Of a stretch of DNA of 64,000 bases, positions 37,229 through 48,100 are shown piece by piece; the first letter of the stretch is position 1, and each line of letters begins with the position of its first letter. Source of the stretch: Nematostella vectensis (taxonomy: Eukaryota > Cnidaria > Anthozoa > Actiniaria > Edwardsiidae); the NCBI RefSeq assembly GCF_932526225.1, contig NC_064036.1, positions 15,245,181-15,309,180 of the forward strand. The letters are read 5' to 3'. The notes under the pieces were generated by a model. That model searched no databases. It saw only the letters and a program-made list of their open reading frames with translations, and had not been told where the DNA came from. Both the position numbers and the translations under genes were made by a program.

Positions 37229-37678
37229 CTAGCTGTTCTTTGTGTCGGGGATGGGAGCGTTGCGTGGTCGACAGTCGGTAGCAATAGTCACGTATAGGCC
37301 CGAAACAACATTATATCCAAGATTATATCCCGAAAGAATGCATAAGAACGCCACAAAGCAACTTGCAAAGATTAAAAGATTGCTTATCCCGATGATGTTT
37401 AAAACAGCGCTGCTAACAACTCTCCAAGGATATAAGCACTTTGGAAACCGCAGGCGAAAGTATCTGACATACGGGCGAATAAAAAAAATGGAATCATTAA
37501 CACTCATGCAGCACCTCCCGCTTGTCAAATAGGAATACAGGAATGCACCTATAGTTCTGACACATATATGCAGAGCCGTGTACGCAGCTGCTTTGTCTCC
37601 TATTATCTTTGTTCTACAAAGGAGTTGTTTTGTCTCTATTCTTCTCGTTCTTTGTGTCGAGGTGCGGATATTGTTCAA
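37229..37678 (-). pseudogene. GPCR fragment (TM3-TM4 region)
   Basis: The minus-strand frame contains CVRTIGAFLYSYLTSG followed by VRYFRLRFPKCLYPWRVV and a hydrophobic stretch to SCFVAFLCIL. This resembles the end of extracellular loop 1, TM3, the DRY-to-loop-2 region (here VRY) and TM4 of a rhodopsin-class receptor. No TM1-2 can be read upstream, and downstream frames are broken by stops, so a decayed receptor is the simplest reading. A distant exon of an intact gene cannot be excluded. Confidence 0.4.
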
Positions 37679-40600
37679 GAGCTGCGTACTGACCTTAGGA
37701 ATGTGCCTGCAAAAACAAGGCTAGCCTTTTTGTACGCACATGTTTATGCTCAAGCTAATGTTGAATTACAACTTGATTTTATGCGCGTATTTGTGGTTAT
37801 GTCTCGTAAGTGGTGTTCACGCTGTTCATTAGACCTAATATCAACAAGATAAGAAATTCGGTTATCATGTGCAGTTTCTATACCGGCAAAAATGGAAAGC
37901 CATAAAAGCAGAGAGACTCAAGCCTAACACAGCTATGTGCACGATGTTGGTGCCCACTAGCGAAACAAACGTAGATTTTGCCCGGGCCACCCGCTGGCGG
38001 GCGATTAGTCCAATCGTCGACACGTCCTCAAAGCCTGCTAGCGTCTCTTTTCCTCGCTAACGACCGCCCGTGTTTCCCGAAACACACGAAGACCCGCCGC
38101 CGAGCGTTGCGTTCGAGTAACGCCCGCTAGCATCCATAGGGCCCGCTGCCGTGTGCGTGGTTCAATGCCCGTTTAGTGCCTTTCTCCGCTCTAAAGCCTT
38201 CGTTAATTCGTTAGTGCTCATGATCGCCATATGAACGGGTTTTTTTTCGCTTGCTAGCGGGCTCAATGAGCTTATTAAAAACACGAAATACGGCATTTTA
38301 AGCAAACGAGGAGGGCAAATGATCAGACCTTAGCGTAACTATTCCAGAATTTAGGCGTAAATTCGTGCGTTTGCGAGTGGGTACCAACATCACGCACATA
38401 GCCAAAGGCGGTCACTATATTGCGAACAGCGTAAAGGGCTAGTGGGAGTGCGGTTTGCTTGCCTACTGTATGTCCCAACGAATTTTTATTAGAAAAGTTT
38501 TTTAGCAAAATAGCGACCTTTTACAAAATCAAGGCGAAACCTAGAGGCTTGCTATCCGCGGTGACCCCGATATTAGAGATGACCCCGAGGATAATGGAGG
38601 ATCAAGCACAGGTAACCCAAGCTCTATCAATGAGTAATTTGAACTGACCGGCTCATTGTTATGCAATCGCAATCGCACGTGCTATAAGAATGCATCGGAA
38701 TGCGTGAGTTTTGGGCCCAAGTAAATTGTCACGCGGCAAGTAACGCAACTAACGGAACATACTAGATAATTTATACTAATTAGCTGCCAACTTGTTGGAA
38801 AACTAAAAGCATTTTGTCTTGTAAACCTATTGCATTTTACAGGGGAAATCTTAAACGACCGCAAGGAATTGCTTAGGCAAGAAGTTTCTAATTTTAGCTA
38901 AGTTGTCCTGAAAGGGGAGTAGGCGTCCATTCTTAAGTGGTACTTGAGAATTGGGATTTGGCCGCTAATTCTCGTATTCTAATATACTCGTTAACGGAGG
39001 AAGGAAAGTAAGGTCTGAGTTCACACAGGGCTAACCTTAAGCTATAGACCTAGCCGTCGGTAGAATTAGGTTTTAGTACGTCTTAAGACTTTGACTGCAA
39101 AAATGGTTGGAATGCTGTCAATCATTGTAATCACGTGTGAAGCTTGACATGCGCACTAGCACAGCAAGCATGTAATACCACCGTAGTCATTAGCGACCAT
39201 GTAAACATTACATGACTCACGGCAGTCCAAGGGTAACCGACTGGCTTACCCACGTAGGAATGTCGCCCCTTGTACCCTATTAGCTAAACCCTCATCTTAA
39301 CGGAGCTAAAAGCTTTTCGGGATGTTAGGGTCGGTTATCGAAAAGAACATGCCGTCTTAGGAGCATATAAAAAGGGGTACGGTAGAAGCCCCGAACAGAC
39401 ACGATTATATATATGTACATGACATGATATATGATGCCGTGTTTCCTCTTTCGGAACACACCTTGTAAAGCCTTCAGTTTGTCACAGCAAACAAGTAAAA
39501 CCCGGTACCCCCCCCCCCCCCCCCCAGCCAAGTGTGGTCATAGTCGTCATATAAACAAATGAACCGCTAACCCAAAAAATGCCCGTTACAAATCTATTGC
39601 GAATTCATTGCTACAATGGGTGTTCCAGGAAGAATATATTGTTATTATATTCAAATCTCTTCGACAGAGATTCAGGAAGTTTAGAAAAAGATACGCAAGA
39701 CGTTGTTTGTTTATTTTTACCCCCCCCCCCCCCCCCCACCTCCCTTTTGTGGTCTGCTTGACACGCCCCTTCTAGCTGCTCAATCAGTCATTGGCTCGGC
39801 GCCGACCTTCTCTTTCCAGATAGTGAGCGGCAGACGTGACGGAAAAACATGAATTAATGCTTCAAATAAGCTCATTTCAGATCTAATAAGGCGGAAAATT
39901 TCTCTAAGGACTTAGTGAGTAATAGCAAACAAAATATCAAATGCGACTTTTTTAAAATTGATGCGACTTTTTGTAGTGTCATTGAAATTTGAGCTTTTCA
40001 CCCCTGAGCTTATACATAGCGCAAGGACGATCAAGGACAAAATATCTTAAAAAGCAAAAACCTTGGTGTGTGCATTTCTGATTTCGGCATTAGTAGAAAT
40101 CTAGGTAATGTGACGTCACGCGCGCCCAAATTGTATTTCAAAATGGCGGCCGCAAGAGCAAGGAAAATACACTGGATTGTATAGGGATTTCACTTTATTC
40201 ATAAAATATATCAATATCAACATGCCGTGCACATTTTGCCGACCATTAAATCAAAAGAACAGTTTATTAAGATTGCAATCAAGTTGTTTTTAAAAGAAAA
40301 TAACAACATTTGGTTCGGTCAAAATCGCTGTTTTCGACCGATAAATTGCCTTAAAACTTAGAACATGCCTTAATTTTATTGACAACATTCTACAAAAAAC
40401 GCTTTACTCGTCCCCTCTCAGATCAGCCGAGTTCCGAACAAGGAACCATTGCCTGGGCCCCTTCCCAGCACGGTCAAGCGTAACTAATCGTACAACGGCG
40501 TCGGTCAGGGATGCTTGTGGCTACTTTCTCGTTTTAAAATACGGCTAGCGGCCAGAGAAAATATTTTAGCTCGGATGTTATGCCACATATCGAATGTAAG

Positions 40601-40804
40601 TGTACCCTGGCATAGGTCTGCGAGATAAAATATTTTGTTTGTTGTTTTTTCCTCTCGAATTTCGACGGTATTTGAGTGCTACCGAAAATGGCGCCTCCAA
40701 CCTTGTTTCTTTCCTTAGAAGGGGGAGAGAAGTCTACATCTACATCTACATTGTTAATCCACAAAGGGGTTACCATCACTGTGGATATAAATTAATTGTA
40801 TAAA

Positions 40805-40904
40805 ATTAATTAATTAACTAAAAAAATAAAAAATAAATAAATAAAAAAATAAAAAAAAAATAAATAAATAAAAAATAGAAAACATAAAATAAAATAATAA
40901 TAGA

Positions 40905-40977
<73 letters not shown>

Positions 40978-41060
40978 AAAATAAATAATAATACAAATAA
41001 TAATAAGGCAGAATAAAAATAATAATAAGGCAGAATAAAAAGTCATAAAATCCGTTAAGA
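40805..41060 (+). repeat. (TAA)n/(AAAT)n microsatellite
   Basis: A pure ATA/TAA run at 40902-40972, flanked by AAAT-type and A-rich simple sequence. Poly-Tyr, poly-Leu and poly-Ile frames on the other strand come only from this composition. Confidence 0.95.
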
Positions 41061-42511
41061 AAAACCCCCCAAATCGTGCATTACACGTGAATTTGACAAC
41101 ATCAAGGCATCCTCTTAGTTTTAAGGCAATTTTAACGACAACATTTCACACAAAAAACGCTTTACTCGTCCCCTCTCAGCAGAACAGCCGAATTCCGAGC
41201 TACGAACAAGCAACCGTTGCCTGTGTTGTAAGCAGTGAACTGTACAGCCTGAATATATTCCATGAACGATTAGTAATCCATTTGTTGCCATCCATCTTTT
41301 TTATCGCTGAGAAAGAAGAAAGGAACTCATTAATTTTAGATGACAACTATTTCGAATTTTACCAGTAAGCTTATTCTATTAAAAGATAAATTGCTAAACA
41401 TTTTCCAGGACAAAATTTAATTGAATAATTGTAGACTTACCCGAAACTTGTGGTTCTTTTCACGACAACCTTTGTCCAACTGTGTTTAGTTGTAGGGGGT
41501 TTGAGTTGAATTCAATCCGTCAAGAAACAAGAACTACATTTCAAAAAGCTACACCGCCACGTGCTCACAAACTCTTCGACTAGAATGTGCACGAACGAAC
41601 CAAAATGATTGAATTCATTCCTTATTTTAAAGCAAAATAGTTTGCAGGTTTCCAAAATAGTCTTAAACTAAAGTTATTCGTTGATAATGGCAGATATTTG
41701 AAGGATAATGAACAAAATTCAACTCCCGAATTGAGCTTGCGAATGACAACAGCGTGAATTTCAGCGTTCGCTCGACGAAGGTAAACATGGCGCGCGCAAC
41801 ACCGCTGACCAAAGTTGGCTTCAGAAATTACCGAGATTTCAGCAAATGGCCTCACGTTATTTGTGTTTCAAAAATAAGTCCGGAATACAAAAAAACCGAT
41901 GGCCATTGTAAGAAATTGTGTCTTCTTTCTCTATATCGAATTGCGAATTTTCCAGGTTTTTCCGTCATGTCTGAGCGGCATCGATGTCGAATTAAAAATG
42001 TTTCACTGTTGTTGTAATTTCATGCGCATATACCATCCATGTCAAATTCATTTGCCAACTCACATCGATATTATGTTTTATCATTAAAGTACTTTCATCT
42101 TATTGTCTCCAAAATAACAGACAGCTTCATACCACCAATTTGTTCAGTAGTCTCTAATTATTATTTTTCAAACAGTGACAGGGCCGTAGCAGTGGTTGGG
42201 GAACTGGGGGCACGTGTGGCCCCACTATTTCATACATCGTGGAAATGACAAGTAGGGTGTGGCTGTGCCAGAACAACTAAAAATCAAATTCTGCACTTTT
42301 TAGTCAGTCTGCACAGTCTATAGCCATGTTTATAAAAATGCCTATTTGGGGCGGTTGGGAATGGAATGTAGATATCGTTGAAAATCCTGACAACTATCAA
42401 AACCGAAATAACTCATTTAAATAAAACAAGTGTTATTTTATTTGTCCGTTTGTATTACATGTGGTTATGCTATACATAAATTTAATGAAAACACGATTTG
42501 GCCACACCCGC

Positions 42512-42606
42512 TCCCTGAAGCTCTCCGTAAACTTACAATTCTCTCTGATTCCCCCCGTAAATTTACGATGCTCTCTGATGGTCTCCGTAAATTTACCATG
42601 CTGATG
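42512..42606 (+). repeat. 30-bp tandem repeat, three copies
   Basis: Three diverged units of CTCCGTAAATTTAC-ATGCTCTCTGAT type stand head to tail. No overlap with a gene. Confidence 0.75.
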
Positions 42607-42946
42607 TACCGAAAGCCGCATTTTCACCAGATCATTCCGGAAGTCCGGCACAAACCTCAACCGTTAAAAGACAAAAGAATCTATTAGAATCCGAGATATT
42701 TAACATATTAACAAGGCTTCATTTCGTGAGCCACCACTTTCATGAGACTCGTCACTCCCCACCCCCAAGAAAACCTCCGCTGCCTTTAAAAATGCCAACA
42801 ATGCTTACGAACAATAAAACACTTAAGATGCCCTTGAATGTTTAGACAGCGTGGCGTATCTTTGTCTTTTTATTATTTCTGTTTTCGAATGCTTTGGATG
42901 TTTGGATAAGGTTGAGCCTCTGCAGCTTCCAGTTTAAACAGTAACG

Positions 42947-43941
42947 ATGAGTCGTCTGGTTGTGGTAGTATTTGTGTTGGTCTTTGCCTTAGGTGATTAT
43001 TGTAAGTAGTGGATTCACCATTATATCTCATCACTTGTTTGTAGATGTGATGTTAAGTTGTGCAAATAGCCTTGGGACCTCAGGATTAATAGTTTCGTTG
43101 TTTATTACAGTTGAATGAAAAGTGTATAGAAACGCTTATTTCTTTTTGGAACCATTTATCAACACAGCAATGGCCACAGCATTCTTTATACGATTGGCTT
43201 TCTGTATCTAGCTGTTTCTAAAATACACCAAAAATTGGAATTCAACTCTGCCAAATTCCAGTTTTTGGTGTATTGTATTTATTCTTCTGGTTCACAAACA
43301 CTACTACTATTTGTGCCTTTTGTATTTATTAGCTGTTTCTAAAAATATAGAATTGTATACGCAGTGAATTAGACTGATGCACTTGCCTCAGACATGATTG
43401 ATGGAGCCATTGAACTTTTGACCCGTACGGCTACAAACACTGACAAAGTTTTTTTTTAATAGCTTTCAATTCTATAGCATTTTAAAACTTTTATTAACTG
43501 AATTATTCCACTGATCCAGGCTCCGCACTTGAATGCCCAACATGCATGAAAAATGGGGCCAACCAATGCAGCCCATCAAAGACGAATTGCAGCGATGATG
43601 CATCACGGTGCTTCAGTATTGAATTCAAGACCAAGAAAGATAATATCACAAGCGATGCTGTTGTTAAAGGGTGCGTCCCTTGCAAGAACGAAACAGCCTT
43701 ATGTACTTTTGTCCATGACATGATTAAGGGAGAAAGCGAATTTGCTCAGGTTTCAATCGACAAGTGTGAGAACGCCAACGCCACCTTTGGAAATTCGGCC
43801 TGCCCAACTTTAAAGTCGACTGCTGAGCCGACCACCACAGCTGCTCCTACAACAATGGGTGGTGGATCTCTAGTAGCTAGTAACGTGATGATTGCCTGCG
43901 CTGTTGGTTTTATCATGTGTCTTTTGAAACTTGGTTACTAG
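42947..43941 (+). CDS. Ly6/uPAR-type GPI-anchored surface protein
   Basis: Exon 1 (42947-42992) encodes the signal peptide MSRLVVVVFVLVFAL. It ends at a phase-1 donor (CCTTAG|GTGATT) and joins exon 2 (43520-43941) at GATCCAG|GCTCC, giving 155 residues. The mature part has ten cysteines, starting with ECPTC and ending KCEN then ACP. Number and spacing fit a three-finger Ly6/uPAR fold. After a Thr/Pro/Ala linker, the tail (SLVASNVMIACAVGFIMCLL) is hydrophobic, as in GPI signals. NET and NAT are potential glycosylation sites. The likely place is the outer cell surface; partner and function are not shown by the sequence. A signal-peptide exon split from the domain exon at phase 1 is common in this family. 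Confidence 0.78.
43226..43300. repeat. Short palindromic interspersed repeat, copy 2
   Basis: TACACCAAAAATTGGAATTC is matched inversely by GAATT-CCAGTTTTTGGTGTA, forming a stem with a short loop. The right half plus its flank matches the copy at 13729-13840. It lies in the intron of the Ly6-type gene. Confidence 0.65.
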
Positions 43942-43964
43942 TTCCTGACGATCTAAACGTAATG

Positions 43965-44724
43965 TTAAGGGCCTATGGTACTATATTTTGAGTCCGTTGC
44001 TAGGAAAATGTGTTTGTTTTATAAAAGCTTCTGCTTTTTGTCAAATCTCTTGGAACTTTCAACATAAGTGTTTTAGGCATAAATGACAAGTGATGACGTC
44101 ATCTGATCCCTCCCATGGTCACGTGACCCAGAACAGAAAAACGAGTAAGAAAAGCTACTGTTCAAATCTAACAATTTTTTTTTTTGCAGAAATATTTTAA
44201 CATCACTATTTTCTAAAACTTCACGCATCGGATTTGCAAAATTTTGATACCGCGAGAAATGGCGAATTTTTATGTTCTTCGAAAACCATATATTTGGTAA
44301 TAACTTTCTTATTTCCTCAAAAATCCCATGCGCTAAAATGTTAGGAATAGTAATATCAATGGTTTGAATGAAACAAAATCACAATTGTTGTAAAATGTTC
44401 AAAATTAACGTGTTTCTCTCGCGCGGAAATGGCCGCCATCTATTTTTATTCTCGAAAAACATATAAAAATTGCATTTCCTTCTACAAAATGTCGAAAGTT
44501 TATTTTAATCTCTTGGAAAAAAAGAACAAAGAAAGTTAGAACTGGAGTTTCGAAGAAAATAAAAAAAAGACTCGACCGGGGATTGAACCCGGAAAGCTTG
44601 CTTACGAGTCAAAGAGGCTAACCACTGGGCCACGGAATCAAGTTGGAAAGCGTGCGGCGATTTTAGTTTAGAATAAAGCGCTTTTCCCTTTCGTAGCAAC
44701 GAGATAGTACCATAGGCCCTTTAA
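43965..44724. mobile_element. TTAA-flanked inverted-repeat element (752 bp) carrying a tRNA-like unit
   Basis: TTAA at 43965-43968 and 44721-44724 flank inverted ends GGGCCTATGGTACTAT; the right end has one extra A/T next to TTAA. It starts 24 bp after the stop codon of the Ly6-type gene, so it probably supplies part of that gene's 3' region. A tRNA-Thr-like sequence with a Pol III terminator lies near its right end on the minus strand. Confidence 0.8.
44569..44639 (-). tRNA. tRNA-Thr(CGT)-like sequence inside a TTAA element
   Basis: On the minus strand a 71-nt segment folds roughly as a cloverleaf. The acceptor ends are GATTCCG and TCGAGTC with one mismatch. The A box is TGGCCCAGTGG, the anticodon loop CTCGTAA (anticodon CGT, with T33), and the T arm is CCGGG-TTCAATC-CCCGG, which contains the B box. 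A run of eight T follows at once, as for RNA polymerase III termination. The D and anticodon stems are weak and there is no intron. It may be a real tRNA or a tRNA-derived part of the element. A mobile pseudo-tRNA seems more likely than a housekeeping gene. Confidence 0.5.
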
Positions 44725-45156
44725 TCGTTTCAGCAATACAATACAAATTAATGGGAGTGAAACGTGTTTTTATTGCCTTAGCTGCTTAGGCAGCTGTCAT
44801 TTTTTACTAGGGGGGGGGGGGGGGGGGGAATATGTACGGGAGGGCTACGTTTTTTTGCGGGATTTACGGGGTCAAATTTTTTGGGCACCGCATTTAGGGT
44901 AGGTTTGAATATAATACTGAGCAAGAGAGTCATTGTTCACTAGCGAAAGTAAAGATTCATACTAAAATTAAATAGGACAAAATTGCAATGCTTGCTGATC
45001 TATATTTTAATAAAGGTTATATCCAGTTACTCAGTATATCAAGACTCTGTGGTTTTAAAGACATATAATTATTTAGTGTAAAAAAAATTTGGGCATCCAG
45101 TCTCAGGGAGGGGTCGCAATTTGAGTAAAAAAAGACAATGGGTGGAATTGCAACGT
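44725..45156. other. Short intergenic stretch with poly-G run
   Basis: Contains a long G-run at about 44811-44828 followed by GCGGGATTTACGGGGTC. It looks like a fragment of a G-run-bearing repeat. No gene is seen before the 3' end of the L10a gene. Confidence 0.4.
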
Positions 45157-45162
45157 TTTATT
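45157..45162 (-). promoter_or_regulatory. Polyadenylation signal of RPL10A
   Basis: AATAAA on the minus strand, 20 bp after the L10a stop codon. The short 3' UTR is usual for ribosomal protein genes. Confidence 0.75.
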
Positions 45163-45182
45163 GTTGTACAGCCAACTAGAGC

Positions 45183-48100
45183 CTAGACCAGCCTCTGAGG
45201 GCGGCCCATGGTGCTCTTGATATACAGGGCACGCACGTTTTGCCAGTTCTTCTTCAGTAGAGACACCAAGAAATTGATGGCAAGAAGGACATTGCCGGCA
45301 AGCTGTTCCTCAGTCATGTTAACATGACCGATAGCTACTGCCAAGCACAGCACCTATAAATGATTTACATGATTGGTTAGAACATTATCTACAAAAAGAA
45401 ACCTGCTGGGATGGAATAGAGGGTATCTAGCGTTTGGATCACACCAGACATGTTTCATAGGCTATGAAACCCTATGCAAATGAGATATTCCAGGGTTCAA
45501 AAAATGTAGCCGGCTGCCGGCTGTTTTCAGGTCTTAGCTGTTGGCTCTTTCTTTCTGTATTCCCCTCATATTTTGAGCATGCAGGTTTTTTCCCAACCAA
45601 AATTCACAAAGCCAGAAAAATCTAGCAGATAAAAAAAAAAAAAAAAATTGAACCCTGCATTCATATTTCACTACAAACTAAACCTACTTAAATCATGGTA
45701 AAATTTTATCCTTTTCACAATTAAGTAAGGCACGACTATATTTCTGAAGTATTATATGATGTTGGTTTAAAAAAATATTGAAGTTTTGAGACAAAAACAA
45801 AACACAAATTGCATGCAAGTGGAACCTAATTTCCAAGGTACTATATCAAATTTTCATTTGCTTTTATTCATTACTTTTTTTTACATTCATTTCTTTTTTA
45901 ATCATTACCCCCACTGTAAACAGTTAGGAATAATGGAGTATATATACTATACCTGTGAAAGATTAACAATGTGTGCATATACACACACCGGACATTGCTC
46001 CCGTAAAGTGGGATGGCCTTCCCAAAGTTTTAAGACCCTGGGTTGGGGTCCGACCAAGCTTAGCCAGGTCTCCCAGAGAAAGTGGACTCACCAGTGCACA
46101 AATAGACTACAGAAAATCTTAAAACTTTCTTTTGTCAAAATAGTGTGGTAATTTAAAGTGTAAACAATTTTAATGTAATCAAATTTAGATCTGAGAGGTT
46201 CTTTACTAATCAGAATACCTCTAACATGTGTGTATACATACAATACACAGTTCTGATTTGTTTGCTGTAACAAGAAACTGAAGTTTTCAAATGACAATAT
46301 TGATACCAATTCCAAAGGAGATACCAACTTGAGATAAACAAAAACTGTTCTGGGATTTGTTTTGTGCACTGAGCCACAGTTCTGGTAGCAACCTACCTTC
46401 TTCATCTGGAACTTGATGGTAGAGCGCACATCCTCAATTTTCTGGACCATGTTCTCATTGTGGTTGATGGGAGTGGGGAATTTACCAGCTTTGTTCAGAC
46501 CAGGGCCCAAGATACGCGGGATCTGTTTGATCAAACTGTCTGAAGCCAGGAAAGCATCATACTTCTTTGCTGAAAATAATAGTTTTGTTAGCAGGGTTGA
46601 TAGTTTGCAGGACAAATATGCCATGTTTAAGCTTTAAGGCGGTACAAAAAGAAAGACAACTTGCCTTTAAATTGGGTGTCAATTGCATATAAGATTAATA
46701 TGAAGTCCTGAAAATTTGAGCATCTTAGTACTTTTTGTTTTTGAGATATTTTAAATCAAAGTTGCATTGCGAAGCCATGCAGCATCTCCAGAATGGCATG
46801 TGATTCATTTCACGGGAAAAATAGAGCTTTATATATGGTCATTTTAGCCTTATACAGGGTTCCCACTAATCTGAAAAAGTAAAATTCCCTGACTTTTCCC
46901 TGACCATAACCCATTTTTCAATGACCATGCAGCATGTCTTATGAATACTTTTAATGAATAATCTATAATTTCAATAACAGCAACAAAGCAATAGTGTCTC
47001 AAGATTGTGAGATTTTGACTTAACGTCTTTTCAAAAGGATTTCAGCTTCTTCTGTAGAAGATCAATATTTTGTTCTTCCTTCTCTATTTCCTTCCTCTTT
47101 TCTTTTGATTTTACCCGCAAGGCGTTCGACTTTGCAAGAATGCTAAAGTCTCCCTTCATTTCTGCATTAGTAGCAAGGTCATCGGCTTCTTTCAGAAGAG
47201 CAGTAGCTGTAGTTTCAAGCTTTTGTTTTTTCTTTTTTGCTTGCTTGATGTCTTCTTCGACTTTTCTTTTCAAGCTTTCTTTATGGGTTTTTGCCTCAAT
47301 TGATTTCTTCTCTGCTAAAGATTGTCTGTATCTGTTACTAGCATATTTACAAGATGTAAGCAGCTCAGTTGTGATAGAATCTTCAATTGGACATTCCAGA
47401 CTTTTGACACCACTGTGAGCTCTGCGAAATCCAACAAGCGTGTCTTGGTGCATATTGTTGCTCACGATATCCTTGTTATCAGAGAATCCTCTTTCAACAC
47501 AGGATTGACCATGGGACAAGATAAGCAGCATCTTTACTGTTTGCCAAAGGTCTGCATACTGTGGTTTCTGGTGAAAGTACTCTGCTAGGAAGACATCAAG
47601 TGCTTTGTCTGATGACTGGTAGGACTTGAAGTCCTCCTTACTGTATCTCTCCACATCAGCAAGGAATGCCTTGTACTGCTGTAGAGCAATATCACAACAA
47701 TGGGTAGATTTCATTTTATGCGATATCAGTTGCTGAAGGACATTGGAGAATCTGGTTGTTGCTGCTTCAGGGTTTGATGCCATGTAAATAGGATTTAAAG
47801 ACACCAGATTCCTAGCCATCTTGTACTTTAGAGGAGATCTGTCCATTACCTTGCTAGATAATTGTTTCAGAAATTCAAGGCAATTATTCTGGAATTTCAG
47901 GATTTGTAGAGGTGTGGCTTGCTTAGTACTTTCCATCTTATGCACTGACATCTTCGCAGCAAAACCTACATCTACCTTCCTTGGTGGTAGAAGATTGTCA
48001 GACTTGCTAACATCAATGTTAGCAAGCTTAGCACATGTTGTTGCCTCTTGAAGCACAGACTTCTTAACAAACTTGGAAAGGATTGCTTCAAGTATGGTTT

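Larger units (their letters stand above)
37679..42946. other. Long intergenic stretch, repeats only
   Basis: No gene recognised. The stretch holds a GC-rich patch at 37980-38240, poly-C runs at about 39508-39525 and 39721-39737, a TAA microsatellite (40805-41060), and a 30-bp tandem repeat at 42512-42606. A direct repeat of some 70 bp (AAAACGCTTTACTCGTCCCC) occurs at 40395 and 41155. Confidence 0.4.

Noticed and set aside
40805-41060. Hydrophobic Tyr/Leu/Ile-rich frames that look like membrane proteins
   Set aside because: Pure TAA/AAAT microsatellite read in different frames.
46088-46624. 178-codon minus-strand frame
   Set aside because: Its middle is RPL10A exon 4; the rest is intron read through past a clear donor and acceptor.
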